Below, piece after piece: positions 25,841 through 35,100 of a stretch of DNA of 55,679 bases (the first letter of the stretch is position 1; each line of letters begins with the position of its first letter). The notes below the pieces were generated by a model, which was not told the origin of the DNA, searched no databases, and saw nothing but the letters and a program-made list of their open reading frames with translations. Source of the DNA: JBLIRR01 sp049472395. Lineage in GTDB: Bacteria > SZUA-182 > DTGQ01 > JBLIRR01. Location of the stretch: the NCBI GenBank assembly GCA_049472395.1, contig JBLIRR010000040.1, positions 1-55,679 of the forward strand, in the 5' to 3' direction. Position numbers and translations under genes: made by a program.

Positions 25841-27231
25841 GGGTCTAGGTTTTTATATTCTTTGATTTTCTTAAATAGGGTTGATCGAGCGATCCCAAGA
25901 ATCTCTGCGGCCTGGGCTTTATTACCGTTTGTTTCTTTTAATACCTTAAAAATATGCCTTTTTTCCAATTCTTTTAATTTAAATTTCGCCTTTACCTCAT
26001 TTTCCTCTTTTATCATATTATAACGTAATGTCTTATGATAATGTCCTGGCCTGTCGTTCTTCATGTTTTTCAGAAAATCCAGTGTTTCGAGCGTAATAAT
26101 ATCTCCTTCCTCCATAATCATGGCTCGTTCTATAATATTTTTTAGCTCCCTCACATTTCCGGGGTAATCGTGCTCCATGATAACCTCCCTGGCATCAGGA
26201 TTAAGTCCCTGAATATTTTTATGAAAATCCTGATTGAATTTTTCAATAAAATGGTGAACAAGAAAAGGTATATCCTCCTTCCTCTCCCGGAGAGGAGGAA
26301 TCCGGATAAGAAAGACATTCAATCTATAGTATAAATCATGCCTAAATTTCCCCCTGTCTACCATTTCCCCAAGCTCACTGTTGGTAGCGGCAATAACATT
26401 AATGTTTACCGAAAGATCGTTGACTCCTCCAATTCGGCGAAAGGATCTTTGCTCTAAAAATCGCAATAATTTTGCCTGCATGATGAGATTAAGATTTCCA
26501 ATTTCATCAAAGAATAACGTCCCCCCATCAGCCAATTCGATCAGCCCCAATTTTTTATCTTTGGCATCGGTGAAAGCCCCTTTTTCATAGCCAAAAAGCT
26601 CACTTTCCGCCAGGGAATTAGGCAAAGCCGAGCAACTAATATCTATGAAAGCATTGCCGGCCCTCACGCTTTCCCTGTGAATGGTCCTTGCCACTAACTC
26701 TTTACCAGTGCCACTTTCTCCCGTTACTAAGATTGTAAATTGATCGATTGTAGATATTTTTTTTATGAGATTCCAGACTTTTTGGATCTGGGGGCTTTTA
26801 CCCACGAAACTCCTCGCTTCATAATGGCGATCAATTTCTGCACGAAGGCTTTTCACCTCCCGATGTAATTTTTTTGCTTCCTGTGCTTTCTCTATTGTCA
26901 GCCTTAATTCTTCCATGTCGGAACTTTTAATAAGATAATCAAATGCCCCCAATTTCATAGCCTGCACAGCGATGTGGACATCTCCATAAGCGGTAAGAAT
27001 AATAACCAGTATATCCGGGTATTCCTGCCTGATTCGCTTTAACAAGGGAATTCCACTAATTCCTGGCATGATAAGATCCAAAAAAATCAGATGAACTTCA
27101 TCAGTAGCTAATTTTTCAAGGGCATCTTCTCCGCACTTTGCCCACAAGGTTTGATAGCCCTCCCTGGTAAGCTGACGGGATATGCCCAGCCCCACGCTCT
27201 CCTCATCATCTACTATTAAGATCTTAAACAT
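25831..27231 (-). CDS. NtrC-family sigma-54-dependent response regulator
   Basis: The 466-residue protein has a receiver domain with phosphoacceptor Asp52 (HLIFLDLIMPGISG). The AAA+ domain has Walker A (GESGTGKE, 171-178) and Walker B (LFFDEI, 239-244). A Fis-type HTH lies at the C-terminus (NKAQAAEILGIARSTLFKKI). The sigma-54-contacting loop reads GAFTDA (218-223) instead of the usual GAFTGA. I recall this variant from some natural subfamilies, so it may still work with sigma-54. It is the first gene of the operon with its kinase and is divergent from the 27581 gene. I see no -24/-12 promoter in the intergenic region, so the target is open. Confidence 0.9.
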   Translation of the reverse strand: MFKILIVDDEESVGLGISRQLTREGYQTLWAKCGEDALEKLATDEVHLIFLDLIMPGISGIPLLKRIRQEYPDILVIILTAYGDVHIAVQAMKLGAFDYLIKSSDMEELRLTIEKAQEAKKLHREVKSLRAEIDRHYEARSFVGKSPQIQKVWNLIKKISTIDQFTILVTGESGTGKELVARTIHRESVRAGNAFIDISCSALPNSLAESELFGYEKGAFTDAKDKKLGLIELADGGTLFFDEIGNLNLIMQAKLLRFLEQRSFRRIGGVNDLSVNINVIAATNSELGEMVDRGKFRHDLYYRLNVFLIRIPPLRERKEDIPFLVHHFIEKFNQDFHKNIQGLNPDAREVIMEHDYPGNVRELKNIIERAMIMEEGDIITLETLDFLKNMKNDRPGHYHKTLRYNMIKEENEVKAKFKLKELEKRHIFKVLKETNGNKAQAAEILGIARSTLFKKIKEYKNLDPCV

Positions 27232-27580
27232 ATCTGATTGCCTTCTAAGATTTTGGCGAATTGAATAATCTCGTTATCACCATTTATTTATCAGATAGTG
27301 TAGCAAAATAAGACTCTAATTTTAGATAGTATATCAAAAATAGACGTAATATAATTTAATTAGTTATTATATTAAAAAATCAAAAATAAATATATGACTT
27401 GATATTATTAAAGAAATATGGTAAATTTTAATATACAATAAATCTAAAAAGATTTTTTTTCACACTCAGTGAAAGAAATATCTGTTAATCAAATTTAATC
27501 TTCTCAAAAATCTAAACTTCAAAGAGTATCCCTAACTACTAATAAACATAACTTCAAAAAATTTTTAAGGAGGATTTATC
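27232..27580. other. Divergent intergenic region, AT-rich, with one copy of a ~60-bp repeat
   Basis: The region separates the response regulator from the first Trp/Pro-rich secreted protein. It contains TAGTGTAGCAAAA at 27296-27308, followed by a diverged stretch to about 27356 that recurs downstream of the secreted-protein gene. A short palindrome TCTAA-TT-TTAGA lies at 27315-27326. No sigma-54 or clear sigma-70 promoter stands out. The ribosome-binding site TTAAGGAGG precedes the ATG at 27581. Confidence 0.5.
27296..27356 (+). repeat. Flanking repeat, left copy (5' of the 27581 gene)
   Basis: TAGTGTAGCAAAA followed by AAGACTCTAATTTTAGATAG and ATAGACG matches, with mismatches, the sequence at 28151-28219. 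The first 13 bases are identical. The two copies bracket the gene at 27581-28132 in direct orientation. Confidence 0.5.
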
Positions 27581-28132
27581 ATGTCCCCACAAAAGAGATA
27601 CTATTTTTGGGTAATAATTTTTCTTATGGTAACTGTCGGTTCAGTTATCAATACGCCGGCAAGAGCCCAACAATACTGGGCTAACATGCCACCGTACAAT
27701 CTTCTTTGGCCCCTTTGGTCCCCTCCCTTATCGCCACTTGATCCACTGACAAAGGTGCCCACTCCATTAGTGACATGGCTTGATAAGGACACTATACTTC
27801 CTGTCCAACCGGCCCTGATTTGGGATAATGTTGCGTTCCCCAAGGGTCCCCCCTGGTTGCTTTATAATATCCCTGCCACAGCAGGCGGTGGAATGGTTTA
27901 TTGGGATTTAATTTATGGGATAAATCCTTTTCCTCCCTCATACCTGCTTACCCCTTCCGGATTCCCAATTCCCAATATCCTGGAATCGGATTTCTCTTAT
28001 TTGCTCCCGACAAAAACAAAACATTTTGCATCATGGGTGCAAGTAGCCAATCTTTTATATGCCACAATATATGGCGTTCCCTTTACAGGACTTATCGGTG
28101 CAGCGGATATATGGGGCTTACCTCCTTTATAA
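27581..28132 (+). CDS. Small secreted Trp/Pro-rich protein, WPLWSP family (copy 1)
   Basis: The 183-residue protein has a clean signal peptide (hydrophobic about 8-25, cleavage likely after TPARA). The mature part is extremely rich in Trp, Pro, Leu and Tyr and has no cysteine. Landmarks are MPPYNLLWPLWSPPLSPLDP near the start, then WDNVAFPKGP, YGINPFPP, LLPTKTKHF and the terminal DIWGLPPL. I recognise no known domain. It is about 70% identical to the 28683 product over the mature part and more distantly related to the 55207 product. The ribosome-binding site is AAGGAGG, 9 bases upstream. The gene sits next to the divergent two-component system. Function unknown; an extracellular or outer-surface role is inferred from the signal peptide. 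Confidence 0.8.
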   Translation: MSPQKRYYFWVIIFLMVTVGSVINTPARAQQYWANMPPYNLLWPLWSPPLSPLDPLTKVPTPLVTWLDKDTILPVQPALIWDNVAFPKGPPWLLYNIPATAGGGMVYWDLIYGINPFPPSYLLTPSGFPIPNILESDFSYLLPTKTKHFASWVQVANLLYATIYGVPFTGLIGAADIWGLPPL

Positions 28133-28150
28133 ATTAAATCTAACCAATAG

Positions 28151-28219
28151 TAGTGTAGCAAAAAGAATCGTCTATTTTATAGACAGTGTCTATAAGATAG
28201 ACGATTTTCTATTATATCG
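28151..28219 (+). repeat. Flanking repeat, right copy, containing a hairpin
   Basis: This is the right-hand partner of the 27296 repeat (identical TAGTGTAGCAAAA at 28151-28163). Here the following bases form an almost perfect hairpin, annotated separately. Confidence 0.5.
28166..28206 (+). terminator. Long hairpin after copy 1
   Basis: A 20-bp stem with one mismatch and a single-base loop (AATCGTCTATTTTATAGACA, G, then its complement) starts 34 bases after the stop codon. It is flanked by AAAAAG upstream and TTTTCT downstream, so it could terminate transcription in either direction. The stem is AT-rich and much longer than usual terminators, so a protein-binding site is an alternative. Confidence 0.55.
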
Positions 28220-28682
28220 TTATCTAGAGAAAAGCACCTCTCATGCAAATTGTGTTTATAAACAAGAGCTTTATTTGATTTGGAATAAATTTTGAAAAAT
28301 TCAGATATATGGCATTAAATATGCGTACCTTTATTTCAATCTAAATAAAATTTCTCCAGCAATCCCCAGAAAAAGTATCGGGAAAGTTTTTTGTCGCTCC
28401 CCCAAAATATTTTTTTCATGACAAAAATAAAGAGTCAATCTATATAAACATCTCTTATCCAGTTTAAAATTTTTTGGAAAGGAGGTGGTGCTTATTGAGA
28501 AATAAAGAAATTACGTAATATGCTATAAAAGTTAAGAAAGGAGGTGTTAGCAAAGCGGATTTTAGTGTGTGGTTTTTGAGAAGATTATCTAGATTTATTA
28601 GGATACCTCATAGAAGATGAGCGTTGATTCTACCAATTCCTTTTCATTTTTTATTAATCATTTTTTTGGAAGGAGGATTTAT
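28207..28682. other. Long leader region before copy 2 with two decoy ribosome-binding sites
   Basis: No gene is visible. Two strong AAAGGAGGTG sites (about 28478-28490 and 28540-28549) each precede only a mini-frame of 5-11 codons. An example is the GTG at about 28548 opening MLAKRILVCGF then stop. The true ribosome-binding site GGAAGGAGG lies at about 28669-28677. These could be leader peptides or chance. Confidence 0.4.
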
Positions 28683-29234
28683 ATGTCGATACAAAAAAAA
28701 TTTAACATTTATGCAGTCATTTTTTTAGCCTTTATATTAACTGTGGCCATAGCTGCCCCTCAGGTACAGGCCCAATACTGGACCAACATGCCACCTTACA
28801 ACCTTCTGTGGCCTCTGTGGTCCCCACCTTTATCACCACTTGATCCGATAACCAAAGCCCCCACTCCTTTAGTTAATTGGGTTGACAGGAATACTGTTCT
28901 TCCCATTCAGCCTGCTGTGGTCTGGGACAACGTTGCCTTCCCCAAAGGCCCGGTTTGGTTGCTCTACAATACACCTGCGGCCTTGGGTGGAGGACTGCTT
29001 TATTGGACGAGTCTTTACGGGATGAATCCATTTCCTCCTGATTATCTAACTACTCCTGCTGGATACCCAATTCCCAATGCCTTAGATCCGGGCTTTACCG
29101 CCTTACTTCCGACCAAAACAAAGCATTTTGTCTCCTGGGTTCAAGTAGCTAACCTCTTATATTCCACACAATATGGTTTTCCCTTAGCATCACTTCTCAC
29201 TGCGGCTGATATCTGGGGAGTACCTCCTTTATGA
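28683..29234 (+). CDS. Small secreted Trp/Pro-rich protein, WPLWSP family (copy 2)
   Basis: The frame opens at 28617, but the ATG at 28683 follows a strong GGAAGGAGG ribosome-binding site and starts a signal peptide (MSIQKKFNIYAVIFLAFILT, cleaved near VQA). This gives 183 residues, exactly the length of copy 1. The mature sequence repeats all landmarks of copy 1 (WPLWSPPLSPLDP, WDNVAFPKGP, NPFPP, LLPTKTKHF, DIWGVPPL), with most differences conservative. It arose by tandem duplication with copy 1. No catalytic residues or metal ligands are apparent. A strong terminator follows. Confidence 0.8.
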   Translation: MSIQKKFNIYAVIFLAFILTVAIAAPQVQAQYWTNMPPYNLLWPLWSPPLSPLDPITKAPTPLVNWVDRNTVLPIQPAVVWDNVAFPKGPVWLLYNTPAALGGGLLYWTSLYGMNPFPPDYLTTPAGYPIPNALDPGFTALLPTKTKHFVSWVQVANLLYSTQYGFPLASLLTAADIWGVPPL

Positions 29235-29445
29235 TTTTGGTGGAGAAGGTTTTTGAGTGTTTGCGGACATATTATAATATCCCGAGGGATTACCTACGAG
29301 AGTGTGCTATGAATATAGTGTGTTCTTTTTAATCTTCATGAGAGTTTAATTCCTCGTAGCGGGCTATGTCAAAATAATGGATTTTTTCATTTTCGATATT
29401 CGGCGGCGTGCTGCGGGGAGGATTCATTGAAGGATAGCATGATAA

Positions 29446-29494
29446 AAGGGCCAGCTAAGGCCTATACCAATCCTTAGATGGCCCTTATTTTTTT
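29446..29494 (+). terminator. Rho-independent terminator shared by convergent genes
   Basis: A 15-bp stem with one mismatch (AAGGGCCAGCTAAGG paired with CCTTAGATGGCCCTT, 29446-29460 and 29472-29486) is followed by an A and eight T residues. It terminates the secreted-protein transcript. It overlaps the stop codon of the convergent sulfatase-like gene, with TTTTATC on that side, so it probably works in both directions. Confidence 0.85.
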
Positions 29495-32109
29495 ATAAGG
29501 CTTTCTTCATCGAGCAGATGCTTGATCCTCTCAAGGAGTGGATAAGCATTGTGGAAGTCAGGCTGAAGACGAAGACACTCTTTTACCTCAAAGTAAGCAT
29601 CCTCATATTCTCCTTGCTTTAAATAGGCAAGGCTAAGATTGTAATGAAGGAGGGGATCATCAGGTTTTAATTCGCTCACGGTTTGCCAGGCACGAATAGC
29701 GCTTTCATAGTGTGCTAATTTAAAATAGAGCATACCCAGGTTCATCAAGTGAGTAGGGATATCCACGGACTTTCCGGCCAGGGCTATCTCCCATTCTGCC
29801 TGAGCCTTCTTAAAATCGCCCATTTCGAAATAGAGATTTCCTAAATCCAGATGTACCCCGGTAGCCTCTGGCTGAAAAGTAAGGGATTTTTGCCAGGCCC
29901 GGAGAGCTGCCTCTTTTTGACCAAGTCCCTGATAAGCCTTGCCAAGATAATAATAACCCTTCGGGTCATCAGGCTGCAGGCTGAGAAGTTGTTGATAATA
30001 GGAAATAGCTCTATCAAATTTCCCCTTGAGCAAAGACAGGTAACCCAGCTGACTATAACTTTCAGCAGAGCTTTTATCTATTTCAAGAGCTTTCTGAAAT
30101 AGGCTCTCTGCCTTTTGATAATCCTTGAGATTTAAGTAAACCAGGCCAAGGCTACAAAGATTGGTCACAGACTTTGGATCAAGCTCCACTGCCTTTTTAT
30201 AACATTTGGCTGCCTCCCCCTGTTCATTTTTGGCAAGAAAAAGATTCCCCAGATGATTCCACGCTTCAGCATAATCAGTGTCAAGCTCAAGACACTTTTT
30301 GAGTGAAACTATAGCCTCTTCCATCTTTCCCATCTTCGTATACACAAGACTCACATAATAATACACTTCCCTGGATTTACATATATCTAAAGACCTCTGG
30401 AATTCCTTTAAAGCGCTGTCCAATTCATCTTGTCTGTAATGGATTAGGCCAAGGTTAGTATAAATATCACTGTGCTGAGGATTAATCTCTAAACATTTTC
30501 TGTAAAAGATCTCTGCCTTATCTAACTGACCCTTCCTCTGATAGGCCCATCCAAGATAGAAATAAGCCTCCAGATTTTGGTGATCGAGCTTAATAATCTT
30601 CTCTAATTCCTCAATGGCCCGATCATAGTAATTGAGAACAAGAAGGTTTATGCCATTATCGAGATAATTCATAACCTGTATCATATCTTTGGGATCAGCC
30701 TTGAATTTGTCTTCTTCACCATCTCTCGGAGATTTTGTCCACGCATACCCCAGGCTCTTTAACCTTTGCTCTACTTCAGGCTCCAATCTGACTTCTTTAG
30801 ATGCCCAGGCAGTTGGCTTGTAATCCTTCTTACAGCTGTCAAAGTATCCCTTACATTTTTCAAGATCAAGATCATACTCATAGCCTTCCCTTTCAAAAAG
30901 ATTACTCGTCTCACCCGGATCAGTGGTAAGATGAAAAAGCTCCGGCTTCGGTGCCCTGATATATTTCCATTCAGGTGTCCTTATACCTTCAAGGCTGCTC
31001 CAGCCAAAATTAAGCTCAGGATAGAGGCTCTCACACATTATTCGTGTATGAATCTCTGTGCCCTGCCCATTTATAAGAGGCACGAGATCCTCGCCGGCCA
31101 TGTCGACTATTGAGTTTAAGTTGAATAGACGGATCACAGTGGGCATTATATCTATGGTGCTTACCAAAGAGGTAACCTTTTTGCCTCCTTTAAGAATAGA
31201 GGGTAGCCGGATAATAAAAGGGACTTTGAGAGTAGAATCATAGATAAATATACCGTGTGTATCTTCCTTGTGCTCCCCCAATCCCTCACCATGATCCCCA
31301 ACGAGGATGATTACCGTTTTATCCATTAGCCCTAATATCCCCATTGTATCGAATAGTTGTCCCAGACACATATCCACATAAGCGATTTCTCCATCATAAC
31401 GACGATCACGCGAGCTAAGACTATCACCATAGTCAACGCAAAAGGAGGGGGGAGGAAAATAGGGTGGATGCGGATCAAAATAATGAAGCCAGAGGAAGAA
31501 CTTTCCATCTTTCTCTTTTTCTAACCATGGAATTGCCACATTATTGATCTCTTCAGCCTTTCGTTCATTATACAACATCTTGATAGCCTTCTTCTCAGCA
31601 CTGAAATTATCATTGGAGGCGAAACTATCAAAACTATCATTATAATAATCGAAACCCTGATCTAAGCCAAAAACCGAATCAAGCACGTAGGACCCAACAC
31701 ATGCCCCTGTCTTATATCCGTGCTCTTTCATTACCTCAGCCAGAGTTATGGCCCCTTTGTTTAAGGAAAAGTTGCCATTATCACGGACGCCGTGCTGGAC
31801 AGGGTAAAGACCTGTCATGATTGAGCAATGTGAGGGCAAGGTTATGGGAACAGGTGTTATGGCCTGAAGAAAAAGCACTCCTTCGCAGGCCAGTTTATCC
31901 ATATGAGGGGTCTTTATGGATTTATATCCATAACATCCCACGTGATCTGCCCTGATTGTATCTATAGTGATCAAGAGAAGGTTGTAATTAAGTGGTTTTG
32001 CTTGTGCGCCAGGCTTTCCGGGCATCTTGTTATGACAACCAAGGCATAAACATAAGACAATAAGGATGCTCGACAAAAGAATTTTAATTATTAAAGTTTT
32101 ACTATTCAT
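29485..32109 (-). CDS. Sulfatase-like lipoprotein with C-terminal TPR array
   Basis: The frame opens with GTG at 32112; the ATG at 32109 gives 874 residues. It begins with a lipoprotein-type signal (CLCLGC lipobox, Cys near residue 25). An alkaline-phosphatase-fold domain covers about 35-400, with metal-binding LLITIDTIRAD and GDHGEGLGEH. At the nucleophile position it has PITLPSH, a Thr, instead of the Cys/Ser of CxPxR. It is therefore unlikely to use formylglycine. From about 480 to the end there are about ten TPR units (AYFYLGWAYQRKGQLDKAE and similar). The gene overlaps the upstream SpeE-like gene. It is probably an outer-face phospho- or sulfo-hydrolase or transferase; the substrate is unknown. 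Confidence 0.8.
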   Translation of the reverse strand: MNSKTLIIKILLSSILIVLCLCLGCHNKMPGKPGAQAKPLNYNLLLITIDTIRADHVGCYGYKSIKTPHMDKLACEGVLFLQAITPVPITLPSHCSIMTGLYPVQHGVRDNGNFSLNKGAITLAEVMKEHGYKTGACVGSYVLDSVFGLDQGFDYYNDSFDSFASNDNFSAEKKAIKMLYNERKAEEINNVAIPWLEKEKDGKFFLWLHYFDPHPPYFPPPSFCVDYGDSLSSRDRRYDGEIAYVDMCLGQLFDTMGILGLMDKTVIILVGDHGEGLGEHKEDTHGIFIYDSTLKVPFIIRLPSILKGGKKVTSLVSTIDIMPTVIRLFNLNSIVDMAGEDLVPLINGQGTEIHTRIMCESLYPELNFGWSSLEGIRTPEWKYIRAPKPELFHLTTDPGETSNLFEREGYEYDLDLEKCKGYFDSCKKDYKPTAWASKEVRLEPEVEQRLKSLGYAWTKSPRDGEEDKFKADPKDMIQVMNYLDNGINLLVLNYYDRAIEELEKIIKLDHQNLEAYFYLGWAYQRKGQLDKAEIFYRKCLEINPQHSDIYTNLGLIHYRQDELDSALKEFQRSLDICKSREVYYYVSLVYTKMGKMEEAIVSLKKCLELDTDYAEAWNHLGNLFLAKNEQGEAAKCYKKAVELDPKSVTNLCSLGLVYLNLKDYQKAESLFQKALEIDKSSAESYSQLGYLSLLKGKFDRAISYYQQLLSLQPDDPKGYYYLGKAYQGLGQKEAALRAWQKSLTFQPEATGVHLDLGNLYFEMGDFKKAQAEWEIALAGKSVDIPTHLMNLGMLYFKLAHYESAIRAWQTVSELKPDDPLLHYNLSLAYLKQGEYEDAYFEVKECLRLQPDFHNAYPLLERIKHLLDEESLIKK

Positions 32110-35100
32110 CACGAAGAGCCCTGATTCTTTCTAAGAGAAAGAGAGCTGATTGATTGCCTGGCTCAAGGCGCAAACCTTCCTTCAATTCCGAATAGGCTTC
32201 TTCATATTGCCCTTTTTGGTAATAAGCGAGGGCACTATTATAATGAATCTGAAAATTATGAGAGGGGTCGTCCCCCTTCAGCTCCCCTGCCTTCTGCCAG
32301 GCATAAATAGCTTTATCATATTTGGCTGATTGAAAATAGAGTAACCCTAGATTAAGCAAGTGGGTGGAAATATCTATAGCTTTTCCTGCCAAAGCTTTTT
32401 GCCACTCTTTTTCAGCATCTTGAAAATCCCCCATCTCAAAATAAGCATTTCCCAAGTTTAGATGAGCTATAGCCAGAGTTGGTTGAAGATCAATAGACTT
32501 TTGCCAGGCAGAGATGGCAGACTTTATTTCCCCAAGGGCCTGATAAGTTTCTCCCAGGTAAAGATAGCCCTGTGGATTTTCCGGCTGCAGCTGCAATAAT
32601 TGATTAAAGGAAGAAAGGGCCGAAGGGAGCTCTTTTTTTACTAAGTAAAGATAGCCTAATTGGAGATAGGCTTCTGCACACCGCTTATCTATTGATAGGG
32701 CTTTCTGCAAAAGCTGTTCTGCCTTTTGATGCTCATTCTGAGAAACATAAAGTGCACCCAGGGTGACCATGGCTTTACTATTATCCGGGCGGATAGCCAG
32801 GGCCTTCTCTAACACGCTTATGGCTTGGTCATAACGCCCTCCACCAAGATAGACATCAGCGAGAAATTCTACATACTTTTCCATGGTGGATAATTCCTCA
32901 GGCCGGAGATTAACCGCCTTTTCGAATTCAGCTATAGCTTCGATTCCATTCCCTTTGGTCAGATAAATATTCCCATTGGTAATATGCCTTTTGGCCTCTA
33001 TCTGCCTTACCACCAAAGCCTTTACCTCCTTCAACCTTTCTTCATCTTCACCGGCATAAGTTAAAAAGGAAAGCCTATTATCTCTAAACCTGTTTAAGGC
33101 TTCCATTAATGGTTCTCGGGTGTCTATCCTGTAAAGGGCACGCGGAGCTGAAAATTCCACCAAGACATTATCATCCGTATGAATACGAACCTCCTTGCTT
33201 TGCAGGTAAGCTCCTACTCCCGCTTCATCCATGACAAAATGGCCGAGAAAATCAACCGCATTTTTGATATTAATTCTTTTAAGGTCATTGCCTATTCCTT
33301 CATTCTGAAATTCTTTGAGGAGGCGGCCATAATCTAAGGCGATCCTCTCTCCGGAGCCGATAAGGAGATAATCAACTCCCACCGAAGACTCCCAGATTGT
33401 AAGATAGGGGAATACAGTCTGAAAGGTATGGATTATACTTCGGAAGGTTCCATCCTCAATATTATAAGCATGGAGCCAGACACACACAACACCACCGATA
33501 TTCACTCTATCCCGGCACAATTGGAAAAACTCCCGAGTAAAAAGGTCGGAGATACCGGCTATCCATGGATTGGAAGGCTCAGAGATGATGACATCATATT
33601 TCCGGTTGGTCAAGGCCAGGTGGTTCCTTCCATCCTCAATGATTAATTCAACCCTCGGATCTTTTAAGATATTATAATTAACATGGTCAAAATAGTGGGA
33701 AGCTTCTACCGCTTCAGGTGATATCTCCACACAATCCAACTTTTTTATAGGATAAAGCCCGGATGAACCTAAGGTAACCCCACTTGCTAAACCAATGACT
33801 AATACGCTTTGTGGGTGATGGTGAAGGAGAAGGGGTACATGAGCCAACAATTCCTGAGTAGGTAAATCCTCTGAGGAAGAGGCATCGCCTTTGCCATTGA
33901 CGAGAAAAAATCTATCTCCTTGGGCATTTTCTTTAACCGTCACTGTTGTGCTGATCCCTTCCTTATGATAGATGACCTTCAGTTTTTTTATCTCCCTCTC
34001 CAGAACCTCCCTTGACCCTGCTATTTTGCTATACTCTATGGTATTCACGTAAGAGCCGCTGCTAATAAGCTCAATGCTCCAGGCCGGTAAAAAGAGAGCA
34101 ATAACAACAGCAACCACTATGGGTAGGGTAGCCATTGTCACTTTTTTGGGCATGGTCAAGGTTTGGCTTATAATCAAAAAACTACAACCAACCAGGAGAT
34201 TAATCATGACTGCCATCAGGATGGTCTTTTGAATTCCCAGCCAGGGAATGAGAATAAAAGCACCAATAAAGGCACCAAGGATTGAGCCGAGTGTATTGAC
34301 AGCATAGATAGATCCGACAGAACTTCCCACCGAGGTAAAGTTTCTGGTATAGATGCGGCTGGCCAAGGGAAAGGCTGCGCCCATCATGGTGGTTGGTATC
34401 AACATCAAGAGAAATACTACGCCAAACTCTGCCAACTGTAAAAGCCAGAAGGAATGAGAAAATTTCAGGATTATGTCCACAATGAAAAGAGGCAATCGAT
34501 CAAAGAGAGGCATAACCAGGAGTGCTGAAAACCCGATCATCACCTCAACTGCAGCCAGAAAAAGAACCAAATCTCTCCGCCGGTCGATAAATCGGTAAAT
34601 GAGCATACTGCCCAAGGCTAATCCGAAGATAAAGGCTGTCAGCATCAAACTAAAGGCATAAATAGATGAGCCGATAATGAGAGTAAGGATTCTTGTCCAG
34701 GCGATCTCATAGACTAAAGCTGAAAATCCGGATAAACCATACCCTATGAGGACTACTTTGAGCAAATTACAATGAAAGCTCTCACTTTCTGCCGCACTCG
34801 GACTTTGTGGCGGCCTTTTTTCCCCTTCGTCAATCTCAAGAGTTACTTTGGGTATCTTTTTAAGGCAGGTGGAGGTTCGGGTATGAAGAGGATATATGAG
34901 GAAGAAGATGAAAAGGTTAATGATAGCTCCGATAGTAATGGTTCTATTTACTCCCAAGGCAGGGATGAGCAAAAAACCGGCAGAGAAAGAGCCCAGGACT
35001 GCACCAAAGGTATTGACCGCGTAAAGCTTCCCCACTGTCCATCCGATCCGGTCAGAAGAGCTGACAAAAGATTTAATCAGGACAGGCAAGGTTGCGCCCA

